DNA of 64,000 bases from the NCBI RefSeq assembly GCF_002803075.1, contig NZ_NNBK01000016.1:150294-214293 (forward strand), given 5' to 3'. Of this stretch, positions 33,191 through 42,167 are shown in pieces (the first letter of the stretch is position 1; each line of letters starts with the position of its first letter). Source of the stretch: Streptomyces sp. CB01373 (GTDB lineage: Bacteria; Actinomycetota; Actinomycetes; Streptomycetales; Streptomycetaceae). The position numbers and the translations under genes are program-made. The notes under the pieces were generated by a model. It was not told the origin of the DNA, did not search any database, and saw only the letters and a program-made list of their open reading frames with translations.

Positions 33191-36049
33191 TCACGGCTTG
33201 AGCACCAGCGTGTCCTTCGTGCTCTTGCCGACCGCGTCCGGCGAGAAGGACCACGAGAGCAGCTCGCCCTTGGCCCACTTGCCCGTCTGGTCGGTGTAGT
33301 GGGCGCTGAAGGCGTGCCCGGAGGCCCCGGTGAGGTTGATCCACTTGGACTTGTCGAGGTCGCCGAGGTTGACCACCATCCGCATCGACGGCACCCACAC
33401 CACGCCGTAGCCGCCGGCGGCGTTCCAGCCGGAGGCGTTGACCGCGGCCTCGCCGCCGCTCAGCTTCCAGGGTCCGCGGTTGAGGACGTACTGCAGGACG
33501 CCCGGTCCCTCGGTGCCCAGGGTCTGGTTCTTCAGGAACAGGCGGTGCAGCCGGCCCCAGCTCCAGGTGTCGATGTCCTTGCCGAGCTTGGCGGTCAGCT
33601 CCCAGCGGGCGTCGATCATCGCGCGCTTGAACAGCTCGTCGCGGTTGTCCGCCTTGGGACGGGTGCCGGACGCCGGGGTCTTCCACCAGTCGCTGTCCGG
33701 CTTGTCGACGAGCGCCCGGACCACCTCGAACCAGCGGTCGCCGCCGTCGGGCTGCGCCTGGTCGGCGTCGCGCTGACCGCACTCGCGGACCTTCTGGTTC
33801 TCGTCGGCGGGGCCCGTGTTGCCGGCCGGCTCCACCCACAGGCACTGGCCCTTGACCCGCAGTTCCTTGGGCAGCTTGTTGCCGAAGGCCAGCTTGAGGA
33901 CGTTGCGCCAGACGGCGTTGAAGTACGCGGCGGCGGCCGAGTCGGCGTCCTGCGTGCGGTCCCAGCCCTCCAGCAGCTTCTGCGCCTGGCGGACGTCCTT
34001 GTCACCGATGTCGATGTTCAGCAGCTTGGGCACCAGCAGGTTGGCGATCGCGCTGCTGTTGTCCATCTGCATCTGGCGCATGTCGTCGGTGGAGATCTTG
34101 CCGCCGCCGTCGATCTTCTTCTGGATCAGGTCGGTGATCCGCCGGCTGCGGGTGCCGTAGCCCCAGTCCGTGGTGAGCGTGTACGGGTAGCTGGCCGGAT
34201 CGACGACGGCCTGGTTGGCGGTGACGATGTAGCCGCGCTTGGGGTTGTACTCGTAGGGCAGTTCCTGCGGCTTGATGTAGCCGGTCCAGTCGTAGCCGGA
34301 GTCCCAGCCCGGCGCCGGGACGGAGCCGTTGTCGTTCTTCGCGCGCGTGGGGATGCGGCCGGGCAGCGTGTAGCCGATGTTGCCCTTGGTGTCGGCGTAG
34401 ACCAGGTTCTGCGAGGGCACGTCGAACAGTTCCGCGGCCGACCGGAAGGAGCTCCAGTCCTTCGCGCTGTTCATGGCGAAGACGGCGTCCATGGAGGTGC
34501 CCGGCTCCAGCGCGGTCCACTTCAGGGCGATCGCGTAGCCGTCGCCGCGGTCGGGCGCCGCGGTGGTGACCGTGGCCTTCTTGCCGACCGTCATCAGTTC
34601 GCTGGACCGGTCGGACAGCAGGGGCATCCCGTCGTCGGTCTCGCGCACGACGATCGTCTTGGACGCGCCGCCGGCGACCTTGATGGTCTCCTGGCGGGTC
34701 TTGAACGGCACCGTCTTGCTGTCGCGCAGGTAGCCGTTGCCGCTGAGCTTCTCCAGGTACAGGTCCGTGACGTCGACACCGGAGTTGGTCATGCCCCAGG
34801 CGATGTCCTGGTTGTGGCCGATGATCACACCGGGCATGCCCGCGAAGGTGTAGCCGGTGACGTCGTACGGGCACGCCTTGGAGAGTTCGCGGCAGTGCAG
34901 GCCCATCTGGTACCAGACCGAGGGCAGCGACGCGGACAGGTGCGGGTCGTTGGCGAGCAGCGGCTTGCCGGTGATCGTGTACCGGCCGGCGACGACCCAG
35001 GAGTTGGAGCCGATGCCGTTGCCGTTGACGCCGACGGCCGTCGGGAGGCCGTCCAGGACGTCGTGCAGGCCCATCAGCTGGCTCTGCACGCCGGAGGAGC
35101 CGTTCGCGTCCGTCGCGGTGCCGGTGCCGCCCGTGCCCGTCGAATCCGTACCGGTCGTGGTGCCGGTGCCCAGGCCGGTCGAGGCGTCGGTGCCGGTGCC
35201 GGTACCGATGCCCGTGCCGGTGCCGGTCGGGGTTCCGGCGCCCGTGCCCGTCGTGTCGCCGCCCGCTTCGAACGCCTGAGTGAGCTCGTTGTACTGGCCC
35301 TCGCCGACGATCGGCTTGTTCCTGCTGTACGGGTAGTCCGGGTACAGGTCCTTGATCTGCTTGGGGCCGAGGCGGCTGGTCATCAGGGCCCGGTCGATCT
35401 CGTCCTGCATGTTGCCGCGCAGGTCCCAGGCCATCGCCTTCAGCCAGGCGAGCGAGTCGACGGGGGTCCACTGCCCGGGCTTGTAGTCGTTGGCGAAGCC
35501 CAGGGCCGCGTACTCCAGGGAGATGTCCTTGGCCGCCCGCCCCTTGAGGTAGGCGTTGACGCCCTCGGTGTACGCCTGGAGGTACTTCTTCGTGGAGGCC
35601 GACAGCGTCTTGTCGTACTCCTGCCGGGCGACCCGGTCCCAGCCCAGCGTGCGCAGGAACTCGTCGTTCTTGAGCTGGCCCTTGCCGAACATCTCCGACA
35701 GGCGCCCGGACGTCATGTGCCGGCGCACGTCCATCTCGTAGAACCGGTCCTGCGCCTGGACGAAGCCCTGCGCCATGAACAGGTCCTCCGCGCCGGAGGC
35801 GTAGACCTGCGGGATGCCGTAGCCGTCCCGTCTGACGTCCACGGGGCCCGACAGGCCCTGCAGCGTGATGGTGCCCTTGGTCTGCGGGAAGGAGGCGCGC
35901 ACGGTACTGACGGACCAGTAGGCGCCGTAGGCGGTGCCGCCGATGAGAGCCATCACCAGGACAAGCACGACCAAGCGGGCTTTTCGCCCCTTCTTCCTGC
36001 CGGACTTGCCGGCCTTGTCACCCGTTGAGGCGGTGGTGTTCGGGGGCAT
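33191..36049 (-). CDS. penicillin acylase-family Ntn hydrolase, membrane-anchored
   Basis: The product is 952 aa. A Lys/Arg-rich start and one membrane helix (about residues 22-42) are followed by the A-chain region, a spacer and the B chain, whose N-terminal nucleophile is S348 in GSNSWVVAG. Such enzymes self-cleave and hydrolyse amides such as acyl-homoserine lactones or beta-lactam side chains; the substrate here is unknown. A Thr-Gly tandem stretch of about 55 residues (about 262-316) lies just before the cleavage site, where the spacer is expected. The ATG at 36049 was chosen because AAGGA precedes it; the frame is open to 36181. Confidence 0.9.
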   Translation of the reverse strand: MPPNTTASTGDKAGKSGRKKGRKARLVVLVLVMALIGGTAYGAYWSVSTVRASFPQTKGTITLQGLSGPVDVRRDGYGIPQVYASGAEDLFMAQGFVQAQDRFYEMDVRRHMTSGRLSEMFGKGQLKNDEFLRTLGWDRVARQEYDKTLSASTKKYLQAYTEGVNAYLKGRAAKDISLEYAALGFANDYKPGQWTPVDSLAWLKAMAWDLRGNMQDEIDRALMTSRLGPKQIKDLYPDYPYSRNKPIVGEGQYNELTQAFEAGGDTTGTGAGTPTGTGTGIGTGTGTDASTGLGTGTTTGTDSTGTGGTGTATDANGSSGVQSQLMGLHDVLDGLPTAVGVNGNGIGSNSWVVAGRYTITGKPLLANDPHLSASLPSVWYQMGLHCRELSKACPYDVTGYTFAGMPGVIIGHNQDIAWGMTNSGVDVTDLYLEKLSGNGYLRDSKTVPFKTRQETIKVAGGASKTIVVRETDDGMPLLSDRSSELMTVGKKATVTTAAPDRGDGYAIALKWTALEPGTSMDAVFAMNSAKDWSSFRSAAELFDVPSQNLVYADTKGNIGYTLPGRIPTRAKNDNGSVPAPGWDSGYDWTGYIKPQELPYEYNPKRGYIVTANQAVVDPASYPYTLTTDWGYGTRSRRITDLIQKKIDGGGKISTDDMRQMQMDNSSAIANLLVPKLLNIDIGDKDVRQAQKLLEGWDRTQDADSAAAAYFNAVWRNVLKLAFGNKLPKELRVKGQCLWVEPAGNTGPADENQKVRECGQRDADQAQPDGGDRWFEVVRALVDKPDSDWWKTPASGTRPKADNRDELFKRAMIDARWELTAKLGKDIDTWSWGRLHRLFLKNQTLGTEGPGVLQYVLNRGPWKLSGGEAAVNASGWNAAGGYGVVWVPSMRMVVNLGDLDKSKWINLTGASGHAFSAHYTDQTGKWAKGELLSWSFSPDAVGKSTKDTLVLKP

Positions 36050-36263
36050 CGCTGTCCTTGCTGTCCTAACGCGAGCGGCAGGTCGGGCTGTGACTTCGAA
36101 TGAACGCTGGAGCAACCATAGGCGCAGGGCCCGGTAGCACTTGACGCGGAGTCGGGCCCAGCGGTGGCGGGGCATCCCCATTTCGTCACGGACCGCGTCA
36201 AGAAAGCGTCAAGAGTTAGGTAAGGTAACGAAGTAAACCGGGAACTCGCGGAAGGAACCGCTG

Positions 36264-37775
36264 CTGACTGTTCACCACCTCAACCAGCTCCTGCTCGCCA
36301 GCTCGGTCGTCCTGCTCGTCGCGGTCGCAGCGGTCCGGGTCTCCTCGCGCAGCGGGCTCCCCAGCCTGCTCGTCTACCTGGGGATCGGCGTCGTCATGGG
36401 CTCGGACGGGCTCGGCGGCGTCCACTTCACCAACGCCGAACTGACCCAGGTCATCGGCTACGCGGCCCTCGTCGTGATCCTCGCCGAGGGCGGTCTCGGT
36501 ACGAAGTGGAAGGAGATCAAGCCGGTCCTTCCGGCCGCCACGGCCCTCGCGGTGGTCGGTGTCGCCGTGAGCGTCGGCGTCACCGCGGCCGCCGCCCACT
36601 ACCTCAGCGGTCTGGGATGGCGCCAGTCGCTCATCATCGGCGCCGTGGTGTCCTCCACGGACGCGGCGGCCGTCTTCTCCGTGCTGCGCAAGATCCCCCT
36701 CCCCGCGCGCGTGACGGGCACGCTGGAGGCCGAGTCGGGCTTCAACGACGCCCCGGTGGTCATCCTGGTCGTCGCCTTCTCCACCGCGGGACCGATCGAG
36801 CACTGGTACGTCCTGGTGGGCGAGATAGCCCTGGAGCTGGCGATCGGCGCGGCCGTCGGCCTGGCGGTGGGCTGGCTCGGCTCCTGGGGCCTGCGGCACG
36901 TGGCACTGCCCGCCTCCGGCCTCTATCCGATCGCCGTCATGGCCATCGCGGTCACGGCGTACGCCGCCGGCGCGCTGGCCCACGGCAGCGGCTTCCTCGC
37001 CGTCTACCTCGCGTCGATGCTGCTCGGCAACGCCAAGCTGCCGCACTGGCCCGCCACCCGCGGCTTCGCCGAGGGACTCGGCTGGATCGCCCAGATCGGC
37101 ATGTTCGTCATGCTCGGTCTGCTGGTCACCCCGCACGAACTGCTCGACGACGTCCTGCCCGCCCTCGTCATCGGTCTGGTGCTGACCATGGTCGCCCGCC
37201 CGCTGGGCGTGGTGGCGAGCCTGCTGCCGTTCCGGGTGCCGTGGCAGGAGCAGACCCTGATGTCCTGGGCCGGACTGCGCGGCGCCGTGCCCGTCATCCT
37301 GGCGACGATCCCCATGGTGAACGGGGTCGACGCCACCCACCGCATCTTCAACATCGTCTTCGTCCTGGTCGTCGTCTACACCCTCGTGCAGGGGCCGACC
37401 CTGCCCTGGCTCGCCCGCAAGCTGCGGCTGGGCTCCGGCGACGAGGCCGCCGACCTCGGCATCGAGTCGGCGCCCCTGGAGCGGCTGCGCGGCCATCTGC
37501 TGTCCGTCGCCATCCCCCACGGATCGCGGATGCACGGCGTCGAGATCAACGAGCTGCGGCTGCCGTCCGGGTCCGCGGTCACCCTGGTCGTCCGCGAGGG
37601 CAGGTCCTTCGTACCGCTGCCGACCACCACCCTGCGGCGCGGCGACGAACTCCTCGTGGTCGCCACCGACCCCGTCCGGGAGGCGGCCGAACAGCGGCTG
37701 CGCGCTGTCGGCCGGGGCGGCAAGCTGGCCGGATGGCTCGGCGCGGGGGGCGCGGAGGCGGGCAACCGAGGATGA
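36264..37775 (+). CDS. cation/proton antiporter (NhaP2/CvrA type) with RCK_C domain
   Basis: The product is 503 aa with 12-13 membrane helices, the CPA1 motif SSTDAAAVFSVL and ESGFNDAP, and a C-terminal RCK_C regulatory domain (about 405-490, RMHGVEINELRLPSGSAV). It probably exchanges K+ or Na+ for H+. The first standard start codon is at 36396, which would delete the first helix. CTG at 36264 gives the expected LTVHHLNQLLLASSVVLLV start and has GGAAGGA upstream, so a CTG start is proposed. In-frame stop TAA lies at 36234. Confidence 0.85.
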   Translation: MTVHHLNQLLLASSVVLLVAVAAVRVSSRSGLPSLLVYLGIGVVMGSDGLGGVHFTNAELTQVIGYAALVVILAEGGLGTKWKEIKPVLPAATALAVVGVAVSVGVTAAAAHYLSGLGWRQSLIIGAVVSSTDAAAVFSVLRKIPLPARVTGTLEAESGFNDAPVVILVVAFSTAGPIEHWYVLVGEIALELAIGAAVGLAVGWLGSWGLRHVALPASGLYPIAVMAIAVTAYAAGALAHGSGFLAVYLASMLLGNAKLPHWPATRGFAEGLGWIAQIGMFVMLGLLVTPHELLDDVLPALVIGLVLTMVARPLGVVASLLPFRVPWQEQTLMSWAGLRGAVPVILATIPMVNGVDATHRIFNIVFVLVVVYTLVQGPTLPWLARKLRLGSGDEAADLGIESAPLERLRGHLLSVAIPHGSRMHGVEINELRLPSGSAVTLVVREGRSFVPLPTTTLRRGDELLVVATDPVREAAEQRLRAVGRGGKLAGWLGAGGAEAGNRG

Positions 37776-37981
37776 GGGGGCGTTCCCCGCGCCCCTGTAC
37801 GATGACGGGGCACCCTGATCGAACCAACTCTGCCTGACGCAGAGCTGGCGCGACCGTATGGCGGCCGGGCATCCCCCCTCTCAGCGGATGCCGGCATCTA
37901 CCGCAGTCCGCGCAAGAGGACAGCTCTCGGCCGCGCCCGCACGCCCGGGCCCGCGCTACCAGGCGGCAGAAAGGCACGGCC

Positions 37982-39244
37982 GTGGGATCCACGGTCAAAT
38001 CCTCCCGCCCGGGATACGGGCAGCTGCTGCGCACCCGCGGCGCCTGGACGTTCCTGCTCCCCGGCTTCGCCGCGCGCCAGCCGTTCGGGATGCTCACCAT
38101 CTCCATCGTGCTGCTGGTGCAGCACACCACCGGCTCCTATGGCTCGGCCGGCGCCGCCGCTGCCGTCACCGGCGTCTCCATGGCGCTGTTCGCGCCCTAC
38201 AGCGGACGCCTCGCCGACCGTTACGGGCAGCGCGCGGTACTGGTCCCCGGTGTTCTCGTGCACACCGTCGCGGGGCTGACGCTGACCGCGCTCGCTCTGG
38301 CGCACGCCCCCCTGTGGGCGCTGTTCGCGGCGGCCGTGCCGACCGGCGCCTCGATGCCGCAGGCCGGCCCGATGGTGCGGGCCCGCTGGGGCGTGACGCT
38401 CAAGGACTCGCCGCTGATGACCACCGCGGCCGCCTTCGAGTCCGTCACCGACGAGCTGACGTTCGTCGTCGGCCCCCTCCTGGCGACCGCCCTGTGCACG
38501 ACCGTCACCCCGGCCGCCGGACTGGTCACCGAGTCCGCGCTCACCCTCGTCGGCGGTCTGCTGTTCGCCGCCCAGAAGCGCACCCAGCCGCCCGTCACCG
38601 GCGGGCACGCGCGCGTGGAGCACGCCTCCGCCCTGCGCGTCCCCGGGGTGCGGGTGCTGATCGCGACCTTCCTCGGCATCGGCTCGGTCTTCGGCGGCAT
38701 GCAGGTCTCGCTGGCCGCGTTCACCGAGTCGATCGGCGAGCCCGGCCTCAACGGCGTGCTCTACGGAACCTTCGCCGCGGGCAACATGCTCTCCGGCGTC
38801 GTGTGCGGCGCCATCGCCTGGAAGAACGCCCCGCAGCACCGTCTCCTCGTCGGCTACATCGCCCTGGCGCTGGCCGCGTCCGCCCTGTGGACCGCGCACT
38901 CGGTGCTGCTCCTGGCGGCGCTCGGCCTCCTGGTCGGCATGTGCATCGCGCCCGCCCTGATCACCGGCTACACCCTGGTGGAGGGCCTGGTCCCGGCCGG
39001 CGCCCGCACCGAGGCGTTCACCTGGCTCACGGGCGCGGTCGCGCTCGGCCAGGCGGCGGCGGTCACGGTCGCCGGACAGCTGGAGGACCGTCTGTGGGGC
39101 GGCGCCGGCTTCCTGGTGCCGATGGTCGGCACGGTGCTGGCCCTGCTGACCCTGGTGGCCCTCAGGTCACGGCTCGCGTCCCCGGCGCAGGGCCGCACGG
39201 TCGCACGTGGCGTCGGTCACCGAGCCCACGTCACAGTGGACTGA
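37982..39244 (+). CDS. MFS transporter
   Basis: The product is 420 aa with 12 predicted helices and the MFS loop motif GRLADRYGQRAVL between helices 2 and 3. The substrate is unknown; it is not close to sugar porters. It starts with GTG at 37982 with AAAGG upstream. The leader of about 200 bp contains TACGAT (37801-37806), a likely -10 element, then a small hairpin CTCTGC-CTGAC-GCAGAG. Confidence 0.85.
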   Translation: MGSTVKSSRPGYGQLLRTRGAWTFLLPGFAARQPFGMLTISIVLLVQHTTGSYGSAGAAAAVTGVSMALFAPYSGRLADRYGQRAVLVPGVLVHTVAGLTLTALALAHAPLWALFAAAVPTGASMPQAGPMVRARWGVTLKDSPLMTTAAAFESVTDELTFVVGPLLATALCTTVTPAAGLVTESALTLVGGLLFAAQKRTQPPVTGGHARVEHASALRVPGVRVLIATFLGIGSVFGGMQVSLAAFTESIGEPGLNGVLYGTFAAGNMLSGVVCGAIAWKNAPQHRLLVGYIALALAASALWTAHSVLLLAALGLLVGMCIAPALITGYTLVEGLVPAGARTEAFTWLTGAVALGQAAAVTVAGQLEDRLWGGAGFLVPMVGTVLALLTLVALRSRLASPAQGRTVARGVGHRAHVTVD

Positions 39245-39311
39245 TCCTCGGGAATACGTCACTATGGACCGTCGTTAGCACTCATCGAGTGAGAGTGCCA
39301 GGAGGAAGACA

Positions 39312-39647
39312 GTGCCCACCTATCAGTACCAGTGCACCGAGTGCGGCGACGGCCTCGAGGCGGTGCAGAAGTTCACCGACGACGCACTCACCGAGTGCCC
39401 CGGTTGCGGTGGCCGCCTGAAGAAGGTGTTCTCCGCGGTCGGCATTGTCTTCAAGGGATCCGGCTTCTACCGCAACGACAGCCGCGGCTCCTCGTCGAGC
39501 AGCAGCCCGGCGTCGTCGTCGAAGTCGTCGAGCTCCTCCTCGTCGGGGTCCTCCTCGTCGGGGTCGACCTCCGGCTCGTCCTCCTCGTCGGGGTCGTCGG
39601 GTTCGTCCTCGACGTCCGCGAGCTCGGCCGGCAGCTCCGCCGCCTGA
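39312..39647 (+). CDS. FmdB-family zinc ribbon protein with Ser-rich tail
   Basis: The product is 111 aa. The N-terminal half is an FmdB zinc ribbon (MPTYQYQCTECG, then CPGCGG, four Cys). The last 50 residues are almost only Ser and Gly, a low-complexity tail common in actinobacterial FmdB proteins. The role is uncertain (putative regulator). GTG at 39312 follows GAGGA. Confidence 0.88.
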   Translation: MPTYQYQCTECGDGLEAVQKFTDDALTECPGCGGRLKKVFSAVGIVFKGSGFYRNDSRGSSSSSSPASSSKSSSSSSSGSSSSGSTSGSSSSSGSSGSSSTSASSAGSSAA

Positions 39648-39660
39648 CGTCTTTCTTCCG

Positions 39661-39690
39661 GGACCCCGCCGTCGTGGGACGGTGGGGTCC
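39661..39690. terminator. hairpin after the FmdB gene
   Basis: GGACCCCGCCGTC and GACGGTGGGGTCC form a 13-bp stem with one G-T pair and a four-base loop, 13 bp after the stop codon. Confidence 0.7.
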
Positions 39691-39723
39691 TCGGCGTGCG
39701 CGCGTGGCGCTAGTGTGCTGGTC

Positions 39724-40557
39724 ATGGCGAACGCAGAGATCGGTGTCATCGGCGGTTCCGGCTTCTACTCGTTCCTCGACGACGTGACCGAGGTCCGGGT
39801 GGAGACGCCGTACGGGGAGCCCAGCGACTCCGTCTTCCTCGGTGAGGTCGCCGGCCGGCGGGTCGCCTTCCTGCCCCGGCACGGCCGCGGCCACCACCTC
39901 CCGCCGCACCGCATCAACTACCGGGCCAACCTGTGGGCGCTGCGCTCCGTCGGCGTGCGCCAGGTGATCGGGCCCTGCGCGGTGGGCGGGCTGCGCCCCG
40001 AGTACGGTCCGGGCACGCTGCTCGTGCCCGACCAGTTCGCCGACCGTACGAAGTCCAGGGAGCAGACCTACTTCGACGGACTGCCGCGGACCGACGGCAC
40101 GGTGCCGAACGTCGTGCACGTCTCGATGGCCGACCCGTACTGCCCGGTGGGCCGCACGGCCGCGCTGAAGGCGGCGCGCGGGCGGGACTGGGACGCGGTG
40201 GACGGCGGCACTCTCGTCGTGGTGGAGGGTCCCCGCTTCTCGACCCGGGCCGAGTCGCTGTGGCACCAGGCGCAGGGCTGGTCGGTGGTGGGCATGACCG
40301 GTCACCCCGAGGCGGCGCTCGCCCGCGAACTGGAGCTCTGCTACACCTCGCTGACCCTGGTCACCGACCTGGACGCGGGCGCGGAGACCGGCGAGGGCGT
40401 CTCGCACGAGGAGGTGCTGCGGGTCTTCGCGGCCAATGTGGAACGGCTGCGGGGCGTTCTGTTCGACGCGGTGGCCGCGCTGCCCGCGACCGGGGAGCGG
40501 GACTGCCTGTGCGCCGGTGCGCTGGGCGGGATGGACCCGGGGTTCACGCTGCCGTAG
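39724..40557 (+). CDS. S-methyl-5'-thioadenosine phosphorylase-type enzyme
   Basis: The product is 277 aa of the MTAP/PNP family: phosphate site GVIGGSGFY and RHGRGHHLPPHRINYRAN, and the purine site VVEGPRFSTRAES...GMTGHPEAALARE. It splits methylthioadenosine or a purine nucleoside with phosphate. No ribosome binding site precedes the ATG; TAGTGT (39711-39716) ends seven bases before it, so the transcript may be leaderless. Confidence 0.9.
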   Translation: MANAEIGVIGGSGFYSFLDDVTEVRVETPYGEPSDSVFLGEVAGRRVAFLPRHGRGHHLPPHRINYRANLWALRSVGVRQVIGPCAVGGLRPEYGPGTLLVPDQFADRTKSREQTYFDGLPRTDGTVPNVVHVSMADPYCPVGRTAALKAARGRDWDAVDGGTLVVVEGPRFSTRAESLWHQAQGWSVVGMTGHPEAALARELELCYTSLTLVTDLDAGAETGEGVSHEEVLRVFAANVERLRGVLFDAVAALPATGERDCLCAGALGGMDPGFTLP

Positions 40558-40692
40558 CGGGCGGCGGCTTGCTCCTTCGGGTGAGGGAGTTGTCCACAAC
40601 CGGCGGGTAGCACACGGGCTCCGGCGGGCGGCGGCGCGATGACTCATCGTGGGCGTGGCAAGCCGAAATCCCCGTCGCTGGTGGTGGTCCAC

Positions 40693-41367
40693 ATGTCCGT
40701 GCCGTCTTCGCCGTATGCGTCTCCGTCTTCGTCGTACGCGTCTCCGTCTTCGTCGTACGCGTCTCCGTCTTCGTCCCCGCCTGTGCCGTCGTCGCCCCCG
40801 CACTCTCCGCGCCTGCCTTCCTTTCCGTACGCGCCAGGCACGGACGCCCCGGCCACGTGTGAGGTGCCCCACTTCGCCCCGGTGCGCGTGCGTGGCGGGC
40901 GGTACGGGCTGCGCCGGCTCGTACGGCACCGGGGGCGCGCGGTGGCGGCCGGGCTCGCCGTGACCGCGGCCGCGCTCGTGGCGGCAGGTCCGCGGGACGC
41001 TCCGGACCCGCCTCGCGGCGGACCGGCCCGCGGGCAGCCGGCGCCGGCCGACGGAGCCGGTCGGGCCTCCGGTGGCCGCGGCGCGGACGAGGTGCGCATG
41101 GTGATCGCGCCCGTGCGCATCGCGGACGCGGCCACGGTCCGGCTGCTGCGCCCCGGCGACCGGGTCGACGTGATCGCCGCGGAGGATCCGGCGACGGGCG
41201 GGCAGGCCCGGGTGGTCGCGCACGGAGCCCGGGTGGCCAAGGTCCCGGAGCCCGTGGACGACGTGGCCGGGGGCGGGGCGCTGGTCGCGCTGTCGGTACC
41301 GCGCTCCACCGCGGCAGGGCTGGCCGGGGCGAGTGCGACGGCCAGGCTGGCGGTGACCCTGTGGTGA
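40693..41367 (+). CDS. CpaB/RcpC-like (SAF domain) protein
   Basis: The product is about 224 aa. A Ser/Pro-rich cytoplasmic segment holds three YASPSSS units, then comes one membrane helix (AVAAGLAVTAAALVAAG), a Pro/Gly linker, and an RcpC/CpaB C-terminal domain (LLRPGDRVDVIAAEDP...ARVVAHGARVAKVP). CpaB proteins belong to Flp/Tad pilus machines, but no other pilus gene is nearby. The start is uncertain: ATG at 40639 or 40693, neither with a good ribosome binding site. Confidence 0.75.
   Translation: MSVPSSPYASPSSSYASPSSSYASPSSSPPVPSSPPHSPRLPSFPYAPGTDAPATCEVPHFAPVRVRGGRYGLRRLVRHRGRAVAAGLAVTAAALVAAGPRDAPDPPRGGPARGQPAPADGAGRASGGRGADEVRMVIAPVRIADAATVRLLRPGDRVDVIAAEDPATGGQARVVAHGARVAKVPEPVDDVAGGGALVALSVPRSTAAGLAGASATARLAVTLW
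40714..40776. repeat. 21-bp tandem repeat, three copies
   Basis: The unit TAYGCGTCTCCGTCTTCGTC plus one base repeats three times and encodes YASPSSS in the CpaB-like protein. Only single-base differences occur between copies. Confidence 0.85.
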
Positions 41368-41430
41368 GCCGTAGGTTGCGGAGCTGTTCGTTCCGCACGT
41401 CGCAGTCGCATGTCCAAGGAGGAACCGCAG

Positions 41431-41892
41431 GTGAGCGACAAGAAGGACCCGAACCTCTGGCAGGGCTTCAAGGCCTTCCTGATGCGCGGGAACGTCGTCG
41501 ATCTGGCAGTAGCGGTGGTCGTCGGCGCCGCCTTCACCAATATCGTCAACGCGGTGGTGAAGGGAGTGATCAGTCCGGTCGTCGGAGCGATCGGCACCAA
41601 GAACCTCGACCATTACTACTCGTGCCTGAGCGCCACCTGCGAGGGCGATCAGGGCATCCGGATCATGTGGGGTTCGGTCCTCGGCGCCGCGCTCCAGTTC
41701 CTGATCACGGCCGCGGTGGTCTACTTCCTGATGGTCCTGCCCATGGCGAAGTTCCTGGCCCGCCAGGAGGCACGGAAGCAGGCCAGGGAGGGCGCGGAGG
41801 CGACCGTGGAGGTGACCGAGCTGGAGGTGCTCAAGGAGATACGCGACGAGCTGGTCGCCGCCCGGCGCAACTCCGAATACGGCGAGCGGTAG
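41431..41892 (+). CDS. mscL: large-conductance mechanosensitive channel MscL
   Basis: The product is 153 aa with the MscL signature FLMRGNVVDLAVAVVVGAAFTNIV, a periplasmic loop bearing two Cys (SCLSATC), the second helix (LQFLITAAVVYFLMVLP) and a C-terminal helical bundle. It opens under membrane tension. The GTG at 41431 was chosen because AAGGAGG lies eight bases upstream; the ATG at 41410 lies before that site. Confidence 0.94.
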   Translation: MSDKKDPNLWQGFKAFLMRGNVVDLAVAVVVGAAFTNIVNAVVKGVISPVVGAIGTKNLDHYYSCLSATCEGDQGIRIMWGSVLGAALQFLITAAVVYFLMVLPMAKFLARQEARKQAREGAEATVEVTELEVLKEIRDELVAARRNSEYGER

Positions 41893-41920
41893 CGTCCGCG
41901 CTCCTGCGAGCCCGCGCGCC

Positions 41921-42103
41921 TCAGAGGTGGTGGGGAGGCTTCTCGTCCAGGAAGCGCTTGAGGTCGGCCGCGGAGTCGCCTTCCCCGCGCTCGCCCCACC
42001 CGCGGTCGGTGTCGTCCGTGGACTGCTGGTTCAGCGGGTCGTCGAAGATCAGCGCGGCCTTCGGGGCACGCGGTTCGGGGGCGGGCTCGGGGGCGGTACT
42101 CAT
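41921..42103 (-). CDS. small conserved hypothetical protein, 60 aa
   Basis: The product is acidic and has no membrane segment. It ends ADLKRFLDEKPPHHL and contains ALIFDDPLNQQS. I recall similar short proteins downstream of mscL in other streptomycetes, but no function is known. It is convergent with mscL, 28 bp apart. Confidence 0.7.
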   Translation of the reverse strand: MSTAPEPAPEPRAPKAALIFDDPLNQQSTDDTDRGWGERGEGDSAADLKRFLDEKPPHHL

Positions 42104-42167
42104 GCCTCAAGGGTACGGTCCGCGCCATGCGGCGTGACGTTCCATACGGGCGGGGAGACTGGCTCCC

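Noticed and set aside
36212..36230. Possible iron box (TTAGGTAAGGTAACGAAG) upstream of the antiporter
   Set aside because: Only one half resembles the DmdR/IdeR consensus, and neither flanking gene is an iron gene.
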